A DNA stretch of 64,000 nt from Flavobacterium sp. J372 (GCF_024699965.1 NZ_JAJOMZ010000004.1:1486001-1550000), one strand, 5' to 3'. Numbered from the stretch's first letter, positions 18,345-27,162 are shown. Program-made: numbers and translations. Notes: a model not told the origin generated them from the letters alone.

Positions 18345-19004
18345 TTAAAATTTCCAGCGCTCAGCAGGAATGGTTATTTCACAAATAGCGTCGTAAGGTA
18401 GACTTTCATTGGTGTCTATTTTGCTCCAGTATTCTTTCCAATAATTCCACCAATTAATGTTTTTAGTTGGGATTTCAGATAGGGGAATTTGTCCTGAATG
18501 AGTATAAATTTTCATTTCGTCTGCACAAATTACAAGTCCAACTTCCCCTGCCCAAAAGCCAAGAGTGGCTGGCATACCTGATATTTCTTTTTCGATTATT
18601 TTGGTTCCAAAGATTATATCGGTTGAAGTTGCTCGCTTGACATATTCAATTATTTCGCACGGCTCAAAAGAAAAGCATTCATGATTGATGGCGAAGGGCT
18701 CTAACTTGTCTGCTTTAAAGTCTTCCATCCACTTTTTAGATAGGTAAAAATTGTCATTTTTCAGAATAGTTACAGTGTAAACATTATTGAAACGTAACGC
18801 AATCTGATTTGATGGGGCTTTATCAGGAGCTGACGCCTCAAAGTAAAGTTGCGTCCTGTTGAATTCAATTTGAAACACCTGTGGTAATGTTGCGTCCCAC
18901 CAAGTCCAGAGACCGACATCAGAAATGGCGTTAGCGAGTATTGAAAGATTGTCAACATCTTTTTCCGTATTCTTTCCTAAGATTTTATTTAAAAATTTTT
19001 TCAT
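18345..19004 (-). CDS. Uncharacterised protein
   Basis: I do not recognise this 219-residue protein. It has no signal peptide or membrane helix and is rich in aromatic residues (GLWTWWDATLPQVFQ, NINWWNYWKEYWSK). The first lysine-rich residues (MKKFLNKILGKN) resemble an amphipathic helix. The spacer on its left (18094-18344) shows no gene or strong motif. Its start is 5 bases from the stop of the M14 peptidase gene transcribed towards it, so it could be cotranscribed with coaD and the peptidase. Confidence 0.6.
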   Translation of the reverse strand: MKKFLNKILGKNTEKDVDNLSILANAISDVGLWTWWDATLPQVFQIEFNRTQLYFEASAPDKAPSNQIALRFNNVYTVTILKNDNFYLSKKWMEDFKADKLEPFAINHECFSFEPCEIIEYVKRATSTDIIFGTKIIEKEISGMPATLGFWAGEVGLVICADEMKIYTHSGQIPLSEIPTKNINWWNYWKEYWSKIDTNESLPYDAICEITIPAERWKF

Positions 19005-19009
19005 AAGAT

Positions 19010-20731
19010 TTATCTTACCCTCCTACACACCGGATATTCCATATGCGATTTCTCATAATAAGCCGAGTTACGGTAAATCCAGTCGAGCTGCGCATCGCCG
19101 TCTTCCGGAAAAGCTTTGTCGTCTTTTTTCTTTTGTTCGAATTTAGCTTTTAGGTTTGCGTCATCCTTCAAAAGTTTTGCTGCCGTGTCTTCAAACACAT
19201 AGGCCGAAAAGTATTCTTTCTGCTGAAGGATGGCATCAAAAAAGTTCCAGTTAAAATAAGAGTCTGCCGCCTGTGGCTCTAATGTTTCCAAAAGATATTT
19301 CACGCCGGGCTGATTGGTGCTGATGACATAATCACCTTTGCGCAACTTTACTTTCTTTAAAGATTTTTCAATCTGTACATTACTGTGCGGATAATGCCCT
19401 TCGTAAGCCGACTTCGAAGTTTTATAATCAATAATACGGTAGGTTTCAACCTCCATTTCAGTATCTGCTTCTAAAGCCGACATGGCAATGCCGTTAAGCT
19501 TCAATAATTCTATGGCCTCCCACCATTGCTTCGGTACAATATAAGCCTCGGGTATGGTTACTTCAAGTGTTGGTTTGTACTCGCTATAATAGGGCACCGT
19601 TTTATTGAAAGGCTTGTTTCTGTCATAATACAGCCGTTGCTTGCCGGATACTTCACTCTGTTTATAGCCGCCCTCATAGCCAAGGAAAGGCAGTTGAGTC
19701 ACTTTAGTTTTGTCGAGCTCCCATTGCAGGGTGTACTTGCTGCCCGGTTTATAGCTCGACAGGTTTTCGGCGCGAAGCTGCTTTATTTGCTTATAATTTT
19801 TGTCGATAAATGAAAGTGACTCCAGCATGTACTGGTACGTTACATCTACACGGTCTTTGTAATTTTTCAGCATGTGGGTTTCGGGCATACTACCCGGCAC
19901 GCTGAACATCGAGGCATATCCTGTCGAATAGCGCGGGTAGTCCATAAACTGTTCAAAGCCTTTATCCGGCATTTCGTCGTGGATGTTTACATACGGAATG
20001 GCCTCTATACCTTTGGCTTTCATGGCAGCCAGTATCTGCGGAAGCATCTGTTCTTTGAAATACTGGCCTAATTTTCCGCCCAGTTTCTGGTGGTGCGTGG
20101 CAATATATGTAAAGGTGTACTGGTAGTCAGCGCCATTGCTTACGTGGTTGTCTATAAACACGTCTGGCTTAACGGTGTGGAAAATCTGTGCGAAACTGCG
20201 GGCATCTTTGGTGTCGCTCTTCAGGAAATCGCGGTTCAGGTCATAGTTGCGCGCGTTCCCGCGGAAGCCATAGCTCTCAGGGCCATTTTGGTTGGAACGG
20301 CTGTGTGAGTTGCGGTTCAGCATGCCTCCAATATTATACACGGGAATGTTGACGATAACCGTGTTGCCAGGGGCTTTGATCTTGCCGGTTGCCAGGTCGC
20401 GGTACAGCATCATAGTGGCATCAATACCGTCAGGTTCACCGGGGTGTATGCCATTGTTGAGCAAAAGTATCACCTTATCCTTGTGCAACTTTTCAAAGTC
20501 GAATTCTTTGGTGGGACTATAAATTACAATGTGCAGATGCTCGCCGCCGTCGGTAGGGCCCATCTCTATCATTTTGATGGTTTCAAAACCCGAGTCAAGC
20601 AGCTTGAAATAGTCAATAGTTTCCTGGTAAGTAGCGGTCTGGTTGCCGTTACCTTTCTCATATGGGGTAGTGTACATGGGTTTCTGTGCTAAAAGTGAAA
20701 AGGGCAGGAGCAGGAGCAAAAGTTGTTTCAT
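19010..20731 (-). CDS. Exported M14-family zinc carboxypeptidase
   Basis: The 573-residue protein begins with a signal peptide (MKQLLLLLLPFSLLAQ). The zinc site HxxE is His96 and Glu99 in NNGIHPGEPDGID. The third ligand is probably the His of FIDNHVSNGADYQYTF. NYDLNRDFLKSDTKD holds the substrate-binding Asn-Arg. M14 enzymes remove C-terminal residues from peptides or cell-wall peptides. The exported location suits either. It starts 5 bases after coaD in the leftward run. Confidence 0.9.
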   Translation of the reverse strand: MKQLLLLLLPFSLLAQKPMYTTPYEKGNGNQTATYQETIDYFKLLDSGFETIKMIEMGPTDGGEHLHIVIYSPTKEFDFEKLHKDKVILLLNNGIHPGEPDGIDATMMLYRDLATGKIKAPGNTVIVNIPVYNIGGMLNRNSHSRSNQNGPESYGFRGNARNYDLNRDFLKSDTKDARSFAQIFHTVKPDVFIDNHVSNGADYQYTFTYIATHHQKLGGKLGQYFKEQMLPQILAAMKAKGIEAIPYVNIHDEMPDKGFEQFMDYPRYSTGYASMFSVPGSMPETHMLKNYKDRVDVTYQYMLESLSFIDKNYKQIKQLRAENLSSYKPGSKYTLQWELDKTKVTQLPFLGYEGGYKQSEVSGKQRLYYDRNKPFNKTVPYYSEYKPTLEVTIPEAYIVPKQWWEAIELLKLNGIAMSALEADTEMEVETYRIIDYKTSKSAYEGHYPHSNVQIEKSLKKVKLRKGDYVISTNQPGVKYLLETLEPQAADSYFNWNFFDAILQQKEYFSAYVFEDTAAKLLKDDANLKAKFEQKKKDDKAFPEDGDAQLDWIYRNSAYYEKSHMEYPVCRRVR

Positions 20732-20736
20732 GGCGT

Positions 20737-21195
20737 TTACTTTATGCGAACCGAATCAGGCACCAGTATGGTATAGTCGCCACCGTTGCGGAGTACATCA
20801 CGCACAATGCTCGAGCTTATATACGATGTGCGTGCTGCCGTAAGCAGGAATACGGTCTCAATCTGTGATAGTTCACGGTTGGTATGGGCTATGGCTTTCT
20901 CAAACTCAAAGTCGGCCGGGTTGCGAAGCCCGCGGAGTATGAACTGCGCGCCAATCTTCTTGCATAGGTCTATGGTAAGCCCCTGGTAGGTTATCACTTC
21001 CACTTTAGGCTCATCTTTAAAGGCTTCCTCAATAAACCTTTTACGCTCCTCCAGCGGAAACATGTATTTCTTCTCGGCATTCACGCCAATGGCCACCACC
21101 ACTTTGTCAAACAGGCCAACGCCGCGCTTTATAATGTCATAATGCCCAAGGGTAATCGGGTCAAAAGAACCGGGAAATACTGCTGTTTTTTTCAT
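20737..21195 (-). CDS. coaD: Phosphopantetheine adenylyltransferase
   Basis: The 152-residue enzyme makes dephospho-CoA from phosphopantetheine and ATP, the next-to-last step of CoA synthesis. The nucleotidyltransferase motif FPGSFDPITLGHYDII contains the (T/H)xGH site (to His18), and ISSSIVRDVLRNGGD closes the ATP site. RGLRNPADFEFE is typical. Length is normal. Confidence 0.97.
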   Translation of the reverse strand: MKKTAVFPGSFDPITLGHYDIIKRGVGLFDKVVVAIGVNAEKKYMFPLEERKRFIEEAFKDEPKVEVITYQGLTIDLCKKIGAQFILRGLRNPADFEFEKAIAHTNRELSQIETVFLLTAARTSYISSSIVRDVLRNGGDYTILVPDSVRIK

Positions 21196-21246
21196 GTTAA
21201 TTTGTTGATGCGGTTAGTTGGTTATTTGAAACTCACTCTGATGTGG

Positions 21247-21269
21247 GCTTCGACAAGCTCAGCCTGACT
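21247..21269. repeat. Single arm of a dispersed CTTCGACAAGCTCAGC repeat
   Basis: GCTTCGACAAGCTCAGC followed by CTGACTG matches one arm of the palindrome at 26548-26612 and, more loosely, 32254-32345. It lies in the spacer between coaD and ddl, where no other feature is seen. It is followed by the ACTGCGACT-type sequence shared with 14214-14284. Confidence 0.6.
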
Positions 21270-21299
21270 GAAAACTGTGACTGCGACTATGACTGAAGC

Positions 21300-22286
21300 T
21301 TACTTCTTCCACAAAACCTTCCGCTTCATCGCCAGCTTTATCTCGCTGTCAAATAGTTCAGACATTGGTATACCCGCGTGTGCAGCCTGCTGCGGGAAAA
21401 TGCTTGCGGGCGATAATCCCGGGTTGGTATTGATCTCAATAAAATGCGGAATGCCGTCCATAACGATAAAGTCGATTCGGCTGAAACCCGTCATACCCAG
21501 TGCTTCATAGGCTTTTATGGCCGTTTCTCGTATACGGGTTTCGGTATCGGCATCCACACGGGCAGGGGTAATCTCCTCGCTCTTACCAAGGTATTTTGCT
21601 TCGTAATCAAAAAAGTCGTTGTGCGAAACTATTTCTGTCAGGCCCAAAACCGTAGTCTTCCCGTTGAGGTTAAGTACGCCAACCGATACTTCTGTGCCTT
21701 TCAGGTATGATTCTATTAGTATGTCGCTGTCTTCTGCAAAGGCAAATTCCAGCGCCTTATTAAAATCATTAATGTCATTCACTTTACTTACACCCAAACT
21801 GCTGCCACTCTGGTTGGGCTTCACCATAAAAGGCAGCCCAAGTTTTGCCACGACATCATCAGCGCTTACCGCATCGCCTTTAGAGAGGTAGATGGATTCT
21901 GCCTTCGGGATGTTGAATTTTAAAAGTACCGATAATGTATCACGCTTGTTGAATGTCAGCGCGCTCTGGTAGAAACCACAGCCGGTGTACGGAATTTCCA
22001 GCAATTCCCAGTAGGCCTGCATGTGCCCGTCTTCGCCCGGCGTGCCGTGTATGGTGTTAATGATTACATCAAACTTCACCTCACTGCCGTTTTGCTCAAA
22101 GCTGAAAGTGCCTTTGTTTAAGGGTAATTTTTCTCCATCGATGAGCACATTCCATCCTTCAGGGAGTATATGCACTTCAAACGGGGTGTATTTTGCACGG
22201 TCAAGGTTGTTTAGTATCAGCTGGCCGCTGCGTATTGATATGACAGATTCATCGCTGTATCCGCCCATTACTACTGCTATGTTCAT
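21300..22286 (-). CDS. ddl: D-alanine--D-alanine ligase
   Basis: The 328-residue ATP-grasp enzyme joins two D-alanines for peptidoglycan. Motifs in order: MGGYSDESVISIRSG, the NTIHGTPGEDGHMQAYWE loop, PFMVKPNQSGSSLGVSKV, EVSVGVLNLNGK, GFSRIDFIVMDG and FIEINTNPGLSPASIFP. The last supplies the metal-binding Glu and Asn. It is divergent from the PASTA gene, with a 94-base spacer. Confidence 0.97.
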   Translation of the reverse strand: MNIAVVMGGYSDESVISIRSGQLILNNLDRAKYTPFEVHILPEGWNVLIDGEKLPLNKGTFSFEQNGSEVKFDVIINTIHGTPGEDGHMQAYWELLEIPYTGCGFYQSALTFNKRDTLSVLLKFNIPKAESIYLSKGDAVSADDVVAKLGLPFMVKPNQSGSSLGVSKVNDINDFNKALEFAFAEDSDILIESYLKGTEVSVGVLNLNGKTTVLGLTEIVSHNDFFDYEAKYLGKSEEITPARVDADTETRIRETAIKAYEALGMTGFSRIDFIVMDGIPHFIEINTNPGLSPASIFPQQAAHAGIPMSELFDSEIKLAMKRKVLWKK

Positions 22287-22356
22287 TATTACGTGACAGG
22301 TTTACCACACAAAAATATCATTATTTGCGTTAACTTATAAAGTTTGGTATTATTTA

Positions 22357-22364
22357 TATCTTTG
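22357..22364 (+). promoter_or_regulatory. Candidate -7 element of the PASTA-rluD-type unit
   Basis: TATCTTTG is an exact TAnnTTTG match 16 bases before the ATG at 22381, implying a leader of only about ten bases. A -33 TTG is not obvious. Confidence 0.45.
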
Positions 22365-22380
22365 CCGCAAACCTACATGT

Positions 22381-23016
22381 ATGAGCCTTAGAAATTTTTT
22401 AACCAGCAAGGTATTTTTCAAAAACCTCGCAGCCGCCATCGGGATAATCATTGTTTGTGTTATTGCAATGCTGTACTGGCTTGATTACACCACAAACCAC
22501 GGCGAAGAGATAACGGTGCCTAACCTGAGCAAAATGACCGTGGAGAAGGCTACGGAAGTGCTTGAAGATGCTGAGCTGGAACCGTTGATTCTTGATACTG
22601 TAGATTTTGTGCCCGGCTACCCGCCATACACTGTTGTACAGCAGGACCCGCTGCCGAATGACAAGGTGAAAGACGGCCGTAAGATTTATATTAAGATAAA
22701 TGCAGGCGGATTCTCGACCGTTACTTTGCCCAACCTGATACAGCGTACGCTTCGTGAGGCTGAACCAACACTTAGTGCGGCTGAACTGGTTGTCGGTAAA
22801 AAAACATACAAGCCATACCTGGCGAAAGACATTGTGCTTGAAATGTGGCAGGACGGCAAAAAGCTGAAGGCCGGCGACAAGGTGATGAAATCGAGTAAGA
22901 TTGACCTTGTGCTTGGCGATGGCAAAACAGGTTTTGACGACAGTGAGCTTGAAAGTGAAGGAGGAAATGTAATTGATGCCGGAACACCGCCGGCACCGGA
23001 AGATTTAAATGACTAG
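22381..23016 (+). CDS. PASTA-domain membrane protein
   Basis: The 211-residue protein has one N-terminal membrane helix (about residues 17-37) and then PASTA-like modules (EITVPNLSKMTVEKATEVL, TLPNLIQRTLREAEPTL), with PGYPPYTVVQQDPLP between them. PASTA modules bind peptidoglycan or beta-lactam-like ligands. Here there is no attached kinase or transpeptidase. It neighbours ddl and overlaps the pseudouridine synthase by 8 bases. A wall-related role is inferred from the module and the ddl neighbour. Confidence 0.88.
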   Translation: MSLRNFLTSKVFFKNLAAAIGIIIVCVIAMLYWLDYTTNHGEEITVPNLSKMTVEKATEVLEDAELEPLILDTVDFVPGYPPYTVVQQDPLPNDKVKDGRKIYIKINAGGFSTVTLPNLIQRTLREAEPTLSAAELVVGKKTYKPYLAKDIVLEMWQDGKKLKAGDKVMKSSKIDLVLGDGKTGFDDSELESEGGNVIDAGTPPAPEDLND

Positions 23017-24052
23017 TACTATTATAGAACAACCCTCAGACGAGGAATTGTATGAGCACCACAGGTTTGAAGCAGGCAAAGGCCAGGCGCCGCTCCGCGT
23101 TGATAAATTCCTGATGAACCTGGTGGAAAATGCCACCCGCAACAAAATACAGAAGGCTGCCGAAAGGGGCAACATTTATGTAAATGATGTTCCTGTAAAA
23201 TCAAACCATAAGGTAAAGGCCGGCGATATCGTGCGTATGCTTATGGAGCATCCGCCGTATGAGTACTTGCTTGAGCCTGAGAATATTCCCTTAGATATCG
23301 TTTTTGAAGATGACCAACTGCTTGTGGTGAACAAACCTGCGGGCATGGTGGTGCATCCCGGTCATGGCAATTATAGCGGAACGCTTGTAAATGCGCTGGC
23401 TTACCATTTTGATAACCTGCCCATGAACAGCAGCGAAAGGCCGGGGCTGGTGCACCGTATAGATAAAGATACGTCGGGGCTTTTGGTTATTGCCAAAACC
23501 GAGCATGCCATGAGCTACCTGGCCGAACAGTTTGCCCAGAAAACCAGCGAGCGTGAATACATAGCACTTGTTTGGGGAAATATTGAAGAGGAGGAAGGTA
23601 CGATAGAAGGACACATAGGGCGCCACGTAAAAGACCGTATGCAGATGGCTGTATTCCCGGATGACAGCAGCGGAGCAAAACACGCCGTAACGCATTATAA
23701 AGTCTTGGAGCGTTTTGGCTACGTAACCCTTGTATCATGCAAGCTGGAAACGGGCCGCACCCACCAGATACGCGTACACATGAAGCACATAGGCCATACC
23801 CTTTTTAACGATGCCCGCTACGGTGGCGACATGATACTGAAGGGCACCACCTTTACCAAATACAAACAGTTTGTAGATAACTGCTTTAAGATATTGCCAC
23901 GCCAGGCGCTGCATGCCAAGACACTTGGCTTTGAGCACCCGGTAACGAAAGAATTCCTACGCTTTGATACCGAAATGCCTCAGGATATGCAGGAATGCAT
24001 TGAAAAATGGCGAGGCTACTCTAAATCACATACCCCTGAAGAGGAGGATTGA
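23009..24052 (+). CDS. RluA-family 23S rRNA pseudouridine synthase
   Basis: The 347-residue protein has an N-terminal S4 RNA-binding domain (RVDKFLMNLVENATRNKI to GNIYVNDVPVKSNHKVKAGD) and the RluA catalytic domain. The catalytic Asp is in HRIDKDTSGLLV, and LVSCKLETGRTHQIRVH follows. Such enzymes turn uridines of 23S rRNA into pseudouridine; the RluD type acts on helix 69, and the S4 domain fits that type. The start overlaps the PASTA gene by 8 bases, so they form an operon. Confidence 0.93.
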   Translation: MTSTIIEQPSDEELYEHHRFEAGKGQAPLRVDKFLMNLVENATRNKIQKAAERGNIYVNDVPVKSNHKVKAGDIVRMLMEHPPYEYLLEPENIPLDIVFEDDQLLVVNKPAGMVVHPGHGNYSGTLVNALAYHFDNLPMNSSERPGLVHRIDKDTSGLLVIAKTEHAMSYLAEQFAQKTSEREYIALVWGNIEEEEGTIEGHIGRHVKDRMQMAVFPDDSSGAKHAVTHYKVLERFGYVTLVSCKLETGRTHQIRVHMKHIGHTLFNDARYGGDMILKGTTFTKYKQFVDNCFKILPRQALHAKTLGFEHPVTKEFLRFDTEMPQDMQECIEKWRGYSKSHTPEEED

Positions 24053-24059
24053 TTGTTTT

Positions 24060-24145
24060 CCATTTCGAGCGGAGCTTGCGGAGTCGAGAAATCTCAACAG
24101 TGAATTTTGAGATTTCTCGGCTTCATTTCATTTCGCTCGAAATGG
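24060..24145. repeat. Long palindromic repeat (CCATTTCGA ... GAGAAATCTC family)
   Basis: The outer arms CCATTTCGAGCG (24060-24071) and CGCTCGAAATGG (24134-24145) and the inner arms around GAGAAATCTCAA / TTGAGATTTCTC pair in one long hairpin. A second copy of one arm, with the same GAGAAATCTC core, stands at 26629-26674. It follows the stop of the pseudouridine synthase gene. Confidence 0.8.
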
Positions 24146-24201
24146 AACACTCTGGATATCTCTGTACTTCTCTATGAAGTAGCAATTTTCAGGCACAAAA
24201 A

Positions 24202-24229
24202 AACCTGCACAGCTTTCACCATGCAGGTT
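24202..24229 (-). terminator. Terminator of the YceI gene
   Basis: The arms AACCTGCA (24202-24209) and TGCAGGTT (24222-24229) are perfect and are followed leftwards by a run of T (complement of the A run 24197-24203). The hairpin lies 28 bases after the stop at 24257. Confidence 0.8.
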
Positions 24230-24256
24230 CTCACCAACCAACAATCAAACCATCAA

Positions 24257-24787
24257 TTATTGCTTTACAAACTGCAATTCAATTGCCAGTTTTACCTCTT
24301 CGCCTACCAGTACGCCGCCGGTTTCAAGGGCTGAGTTCCAGGTAAGGCCAAAGTCTTTACGGTTCAATTTACCTGTAATGCTGAATCCGGCCTTTATGTT
24401 GCCCCACGGGTCTTTCGCTATCCCGCCAAACTCCGCATCGAGGGTTACAGGTTTCGTTACGCCGTGTACGGTAAGGTTTCCTTCCAGTTTGTATTCGCCT
24501 TCATTTTTCTTTGTGAAAGATGTCGACTCAAAAGTCAATTTCGGGAATTGCGCCGCATCAAAAAAGTCAGCGCTTTGCAGGTGGCCGTCGCGGTCGGCAT
24601 TGCCGGTTGATACCGAATCGATATCGCCGCTGAAAGTGAATTTCGCATCGTCAAAGCTATCGCCGTTTGTTTGTGCCTCTGCCGTAAAATTGGCAAACTG
24701 GCCTGATACGTTAGTAAACATCATGTGCTTTACTTTAAAGCCTATTTCTGAATGTGTTGGGTCTACCGCCCATTTGGTTGTATTCAT
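24257..24787 (-). CDS. YceI-family protein, cytoplasmic form
   Basis: The 176-residue protein is a complete YceI lipocalin-like domain: WAVDPTHSEIGFKVKHMMFTNV, FSGDIDSVSTGNADRDGHL, FFDAAQFPKLTFESTSF, LTVHGVTKPVTLDAEFGG and the final LAIELQFVKQ. The family binds isoprenoid-type lipids. Unlike the second YceI gene at 33836 it has no signal peptide. It follows the pirin gene with a 57-base spacer. Confidence 0.9.
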   Translation of the reverse strand: MNTTKWAVDPTHSEIGFKVKHMMFTNVSGQFANFTAEAQTNGDSFDDAKFTFSGDIDSVSTGNADRDGHLQSADFFDAAQFPKLTFESTSFTKKNEGEYKLEGNLTVHGVTKPVTLDAEFGGIAKDPWGNIKAGFSITGKLNRKDFGLTWNSALETGGVLVGEEVKLAIELQFVKQ

Positions 24788-24844
24788 TTTATTTAAAGAT
24801 TTAAAATTTGAAATATTCGTAATTCGTAATTGATAATTTGTAAT

Positions 24845-25720
24845 TTATAAAGCCATCGGTACTTCCATCAACAGCACTTCTGCATCCTGAGAATTGGCTG
24901 TGATCTTAATTGCGTCTGTATCCCAGATTCCGAGGCCGTCACGTTCATTCAGGGCAATATTGCCTATCGTGATATCGCCCTTCAAAACAAAAGCATACAC
25001 TCCGTTTCCTTTCTTCTTAAAGTTGTATTCAGTCGCAAAGCCTTCATCAAATTTACCCATGTGGAACCATGCATCCTGGTTTATCCACACGCCTTCATCA
25101 TCAGCATTTGGTGAAAGCACCTGCTGCAGCTTGTTATGGCGGTCGGCTTCGTTCAGCGTGATTTGGTCGTATCTCGGAGTCACGTTTCGCTTATTCGGGA
25201 ATACCCAAATTTGAAGGAACTTTGTAAGCTTGTCTTTATTCTTATTGTATTCGCTGTGCGAAATACCCGTACCCGCGCTCATAATTTGTATATCACCTTT
25301 GCGGATGACAGCGGTGTTACCCATGCTGTCTTTGTGCTCCAGGTCGCCCTCAAGTGGAATGGAGATGATTTCCATATTGTCGTGCGGGTGCGTGCCGAAG
25401 CCCATGCCTGCCGCAACAGTATCGTCATTCAATACCCTAAGTGCACCGAAGTGTACCCTTTCCGGATTTTGGTAGTTGGCAAAACTGAAGGTGTGGTAAG
25501 AATTTAGCCAACCGTGATTGGCCCGGCCGCGTGTGGCCGCTTTGTGCAAAACTGTATTTTCCATGATGTATGAATTGGTATTAGGTAAATGATTGTAACC
25601 AATGGGTTCAAGCGGTTGTATTTCGTCGATGTTGTTTTTCAGGATGTCTCCGGCAACTGATGAAGTGATCAGCATTCCCGTACCCATTAGCCCTTTTCTG
25701 ATGAAATCTTTCCTGTCCAT
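24845..25720 (-). CDS. Pirin-family protein with an export-type leader
   Basis: I chose the ATG at 25720 (MDRKDFIRKGLMGTG); ten codons upstream are open but unlikely. The cupin core shows GRANHGWLNSYHTFSFANYQNP, MGFGTHPHDNMEIISI (metal-binding His residues), MSAGTGISHSEYN and the C-terminal half. Ahead of it is a Tat-like leader: Arg-Lys, then a hydrophobic stretch (LMGTGMLITSSVAG). Pirins are iron-binding proteins, some with quercetinase activity, usually cytoplasmic. The leader suggests this one is exported or was recently so. It precedes YceI. Confidence 0.88.
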   Translation of the reverse strand: MDRKDFIRKGLMGTGMLITSSVAGDILKNNIDEIQPLEPIGYNHLPNTNSYIMENTVLHKAATRGRANHGWLNSYHTFSFANYQNPERVHFGALRVLNDDTVAAGMGFGTHPHDNMEIISIPLEGDLEHKDSMGNTAVIRKGDIQIMSAGTGISHSEYNKNKDKLTKFLQIWVFPNKRNVTPRYDQITLNEADRHNKLQQVLSPNADDEGVWINQDAWFHMGKFDEGFATEYNFKKKGNGVYAFVLKGDITIGNIALNERDGLGIWDTDAIKITANSQDAEVLLMEVPMAL

Positions 25721-25940
25721 GATTAGTGTTGTTTTAATATTACACTGCAAAGTTGCGGCATATTAAAACCCTGCGCATTGAACTAGGACAAGAAAGGCGA
25801 TTTACGAGTTATGATTTAAGATTTAAGATTCCACGGTTGCTACGGGAAAGATTTAATAAGGAAGATTTTGATTTAAGATTCTATAGGACATTCGATTATG
25901 AGTGAAGCTCAATCTTAGATCATAATTCTTAAATCATAAA

Positions 25941-26522
25941 TCAGCCTTTAGTTAACTTCTTCCTTATTTTACTCAGAAACTCAGGTGAAATGCCAAGATA
26001 CGAGGCTATGTAGTGCTGTGCCACCCGTTGGGGCAGTGTAGGGTATTGCTCTAGGAATTCAAGGTATCGTTCCTGTGCGGGCATGGCTATAGTGTGGAAT
26101 AACCTGTTTTGTGTAGCAGAAAGATGGCGCTGAAGGAGTATGCGGAATGCCCTTTCGAATCGCGGGGCGCGGGCAAAAAGTTCTTCTTTGGTTTGGGGTG
26201 AGAAGGTAAGGAACTCGCTGTCCTCAAGCGTTTCAATAAAAACCTTACTGGGCTTATCTTCATATATGCTGAAGGAGATATCGCTTACCCAGGCATTTTC
26301 TGTGGCGAACTGCAGTATGACTTCAAAGCCATTCTCGTCTATATAGTATTTGCGTACGCAGCCTTTCACCACAAATGCTTCGAAGTTGCACATTTCACCT
26401 TCATGCAGCATGATGGTTTTCTTCGGCACAACTTTATGTTCAAGCAATGAATTAAGCACATTTAGCTCTTCTTTGCTGAAAGATACGTAGCGGCTTATAT
26501 TTTCATTGATTTGCTGATACAT
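25941..26522 (-). CDS. Crp/Fnr-family transcription regulator
   Basis: The ATG at 26522 (MYQQINENISRYV) gives about 193 residues. The N-terminal cyclic-nucleotide-type beta-barrel (MLHEGEMCNFEAFVVKGCVRKYY) is followed by a long helix and a C-terminal helix-turn-helix (YIASYLGISPEFLSKIRKKL). No Fe-S cysteine set is seen. This Bacteroidota type usually regulates a neighbouring divergent or nearby gene; here the closest are the exported pirin (220 bases away, same strand) and a VOC protein. Its target is not known. Confidence 0.88.
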   Translation of the reverse strand: MYQQINENISRYVSFSKEELNVLNSLLEHKVVPKKTIMLHEGEMCNFEAFVVKGCVRKYYIDENGFEVILQFATENAWVSDISFSIYEDKPSKVFIETLEDSEFLTFSPQTKEELFARAPRFERAFRILLQRHLSATQNRLFHTIAMPAQERYLEFLEQYPTLPQRVAQHYIASYLGISPEFLSKIRKKLTKG

Positions 26523-26547
26523 GACTGCAAGATAAGGAAAATAAACA

Positions 26548-26612
26548 GTCACACTGAGCCTGTCGAAGTGGACTGTTTATTTCGGCGCTTCGACAAGCTC
26601 AGCGTGACTAGT
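26548..26612. repeat. Palindromic repeat of the CTTCGACAAGCTCAGC family
   Basis: AGTCACACTGAGCCTGTCGAAG (starting at 26548) and its near-inverse, CGCTTCGACAAGCTCAGCGTG, ending at about 26609, form a hairpin. Related copies lie at 21247-21269 and 32254-32345, all between genes. Confidence 0.75.
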
Positions 26613-26628
26613 TGCAGGGCTGTTTATT

Positions 26629-26674
26629 CCATTTCGACCGAAGCGCAGCGTAGCGGAGAAATCTCGAGGTTATG
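26629..26674. repeat. Copy of the ATTTCGA ... GAGAAATCTC repeat
   Basis: CCATTTCGACCGAAGCG followed by GAGAAATCTCGA resembles the left arm of the palindrome at 24060-24145 and directly follows the other repeat family. It lies in the spacer between the Crp-type and VOC genes. Confidence 0.65.
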
Positions 26675-26724
26675 TCACGATTGGCATCCCCTCTGAAAGA
26701 GGGGAATGCAACTCTTCTAAAAAT

Positions 26725-27108
26725 TTACTTCGCGTGATCCGAAGGCTCCCAAAGCTCAATTTTGTAGCCTTCCGGGTCATATATCCAGGCAAATTTGCCT
26801 ATTTCGTCTTCCATGCGGTTATCGTCAACCTTTACGCCGTCAGCCTTCATGGTTTCAATCAGCTCATCCAGCCCCTCCACTCGAAGGTTTACCATAAACT
26901 GCTGGTCTGGCCTTCCGAAGTAGTCTGTTGTCTCTTTAAAGGGCGAGAAAACAGTCGGCCCTGCATCCTGCCTCCATACTTCTTTATCCATTGAAAATGT
27001 AATCCCGAAGTATTTTTCATACCATGCGCCCAGCGCTTTGTTGTCTTTTGAGCGGAAGAACAATCCGCCTATTCCTGTTACTCTTGCCATGTTATTTTTG
27101 GTTTTCAT
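26725..27108 (-). CDS. VOC-superfamily (glyoxalase-like) protein
   Basis: The 127-residue protein is a single vicinal-oxygen-chelate domain: VTGIGGLFFRSKDNKALGAWYEKYFGI, PFKETTDYFG, FMVNLRVEGLDEL and IYDPEGYKIELWEP with the conserved Glu metal ligand. Members include metal-dependent lyases, dioxygenases and antibiotic-binding proteins. Substrate unknown. A second ATG six codons in (27090, MARVTGIGG) is an equally plausible start. Confidence 0.85.
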   Translation of the reverse strand: MKTKNNMARVTGIGGLFFRSKDNKALGAWYEKYFGITFSMDKEVWRQDAGPTVFSPFKETTDYFGRPDQQFMVNLRVEGLDELIETMKADGVKVDDNRMEDEIGKFAWIYDPEGYKIELWEPSDHAK

Positions 27109-27162
27109 TTTGGTGCAAAGTTGCAGGTTATGCTGTGGTTCCGGCTAATACTTTAGGATGAT

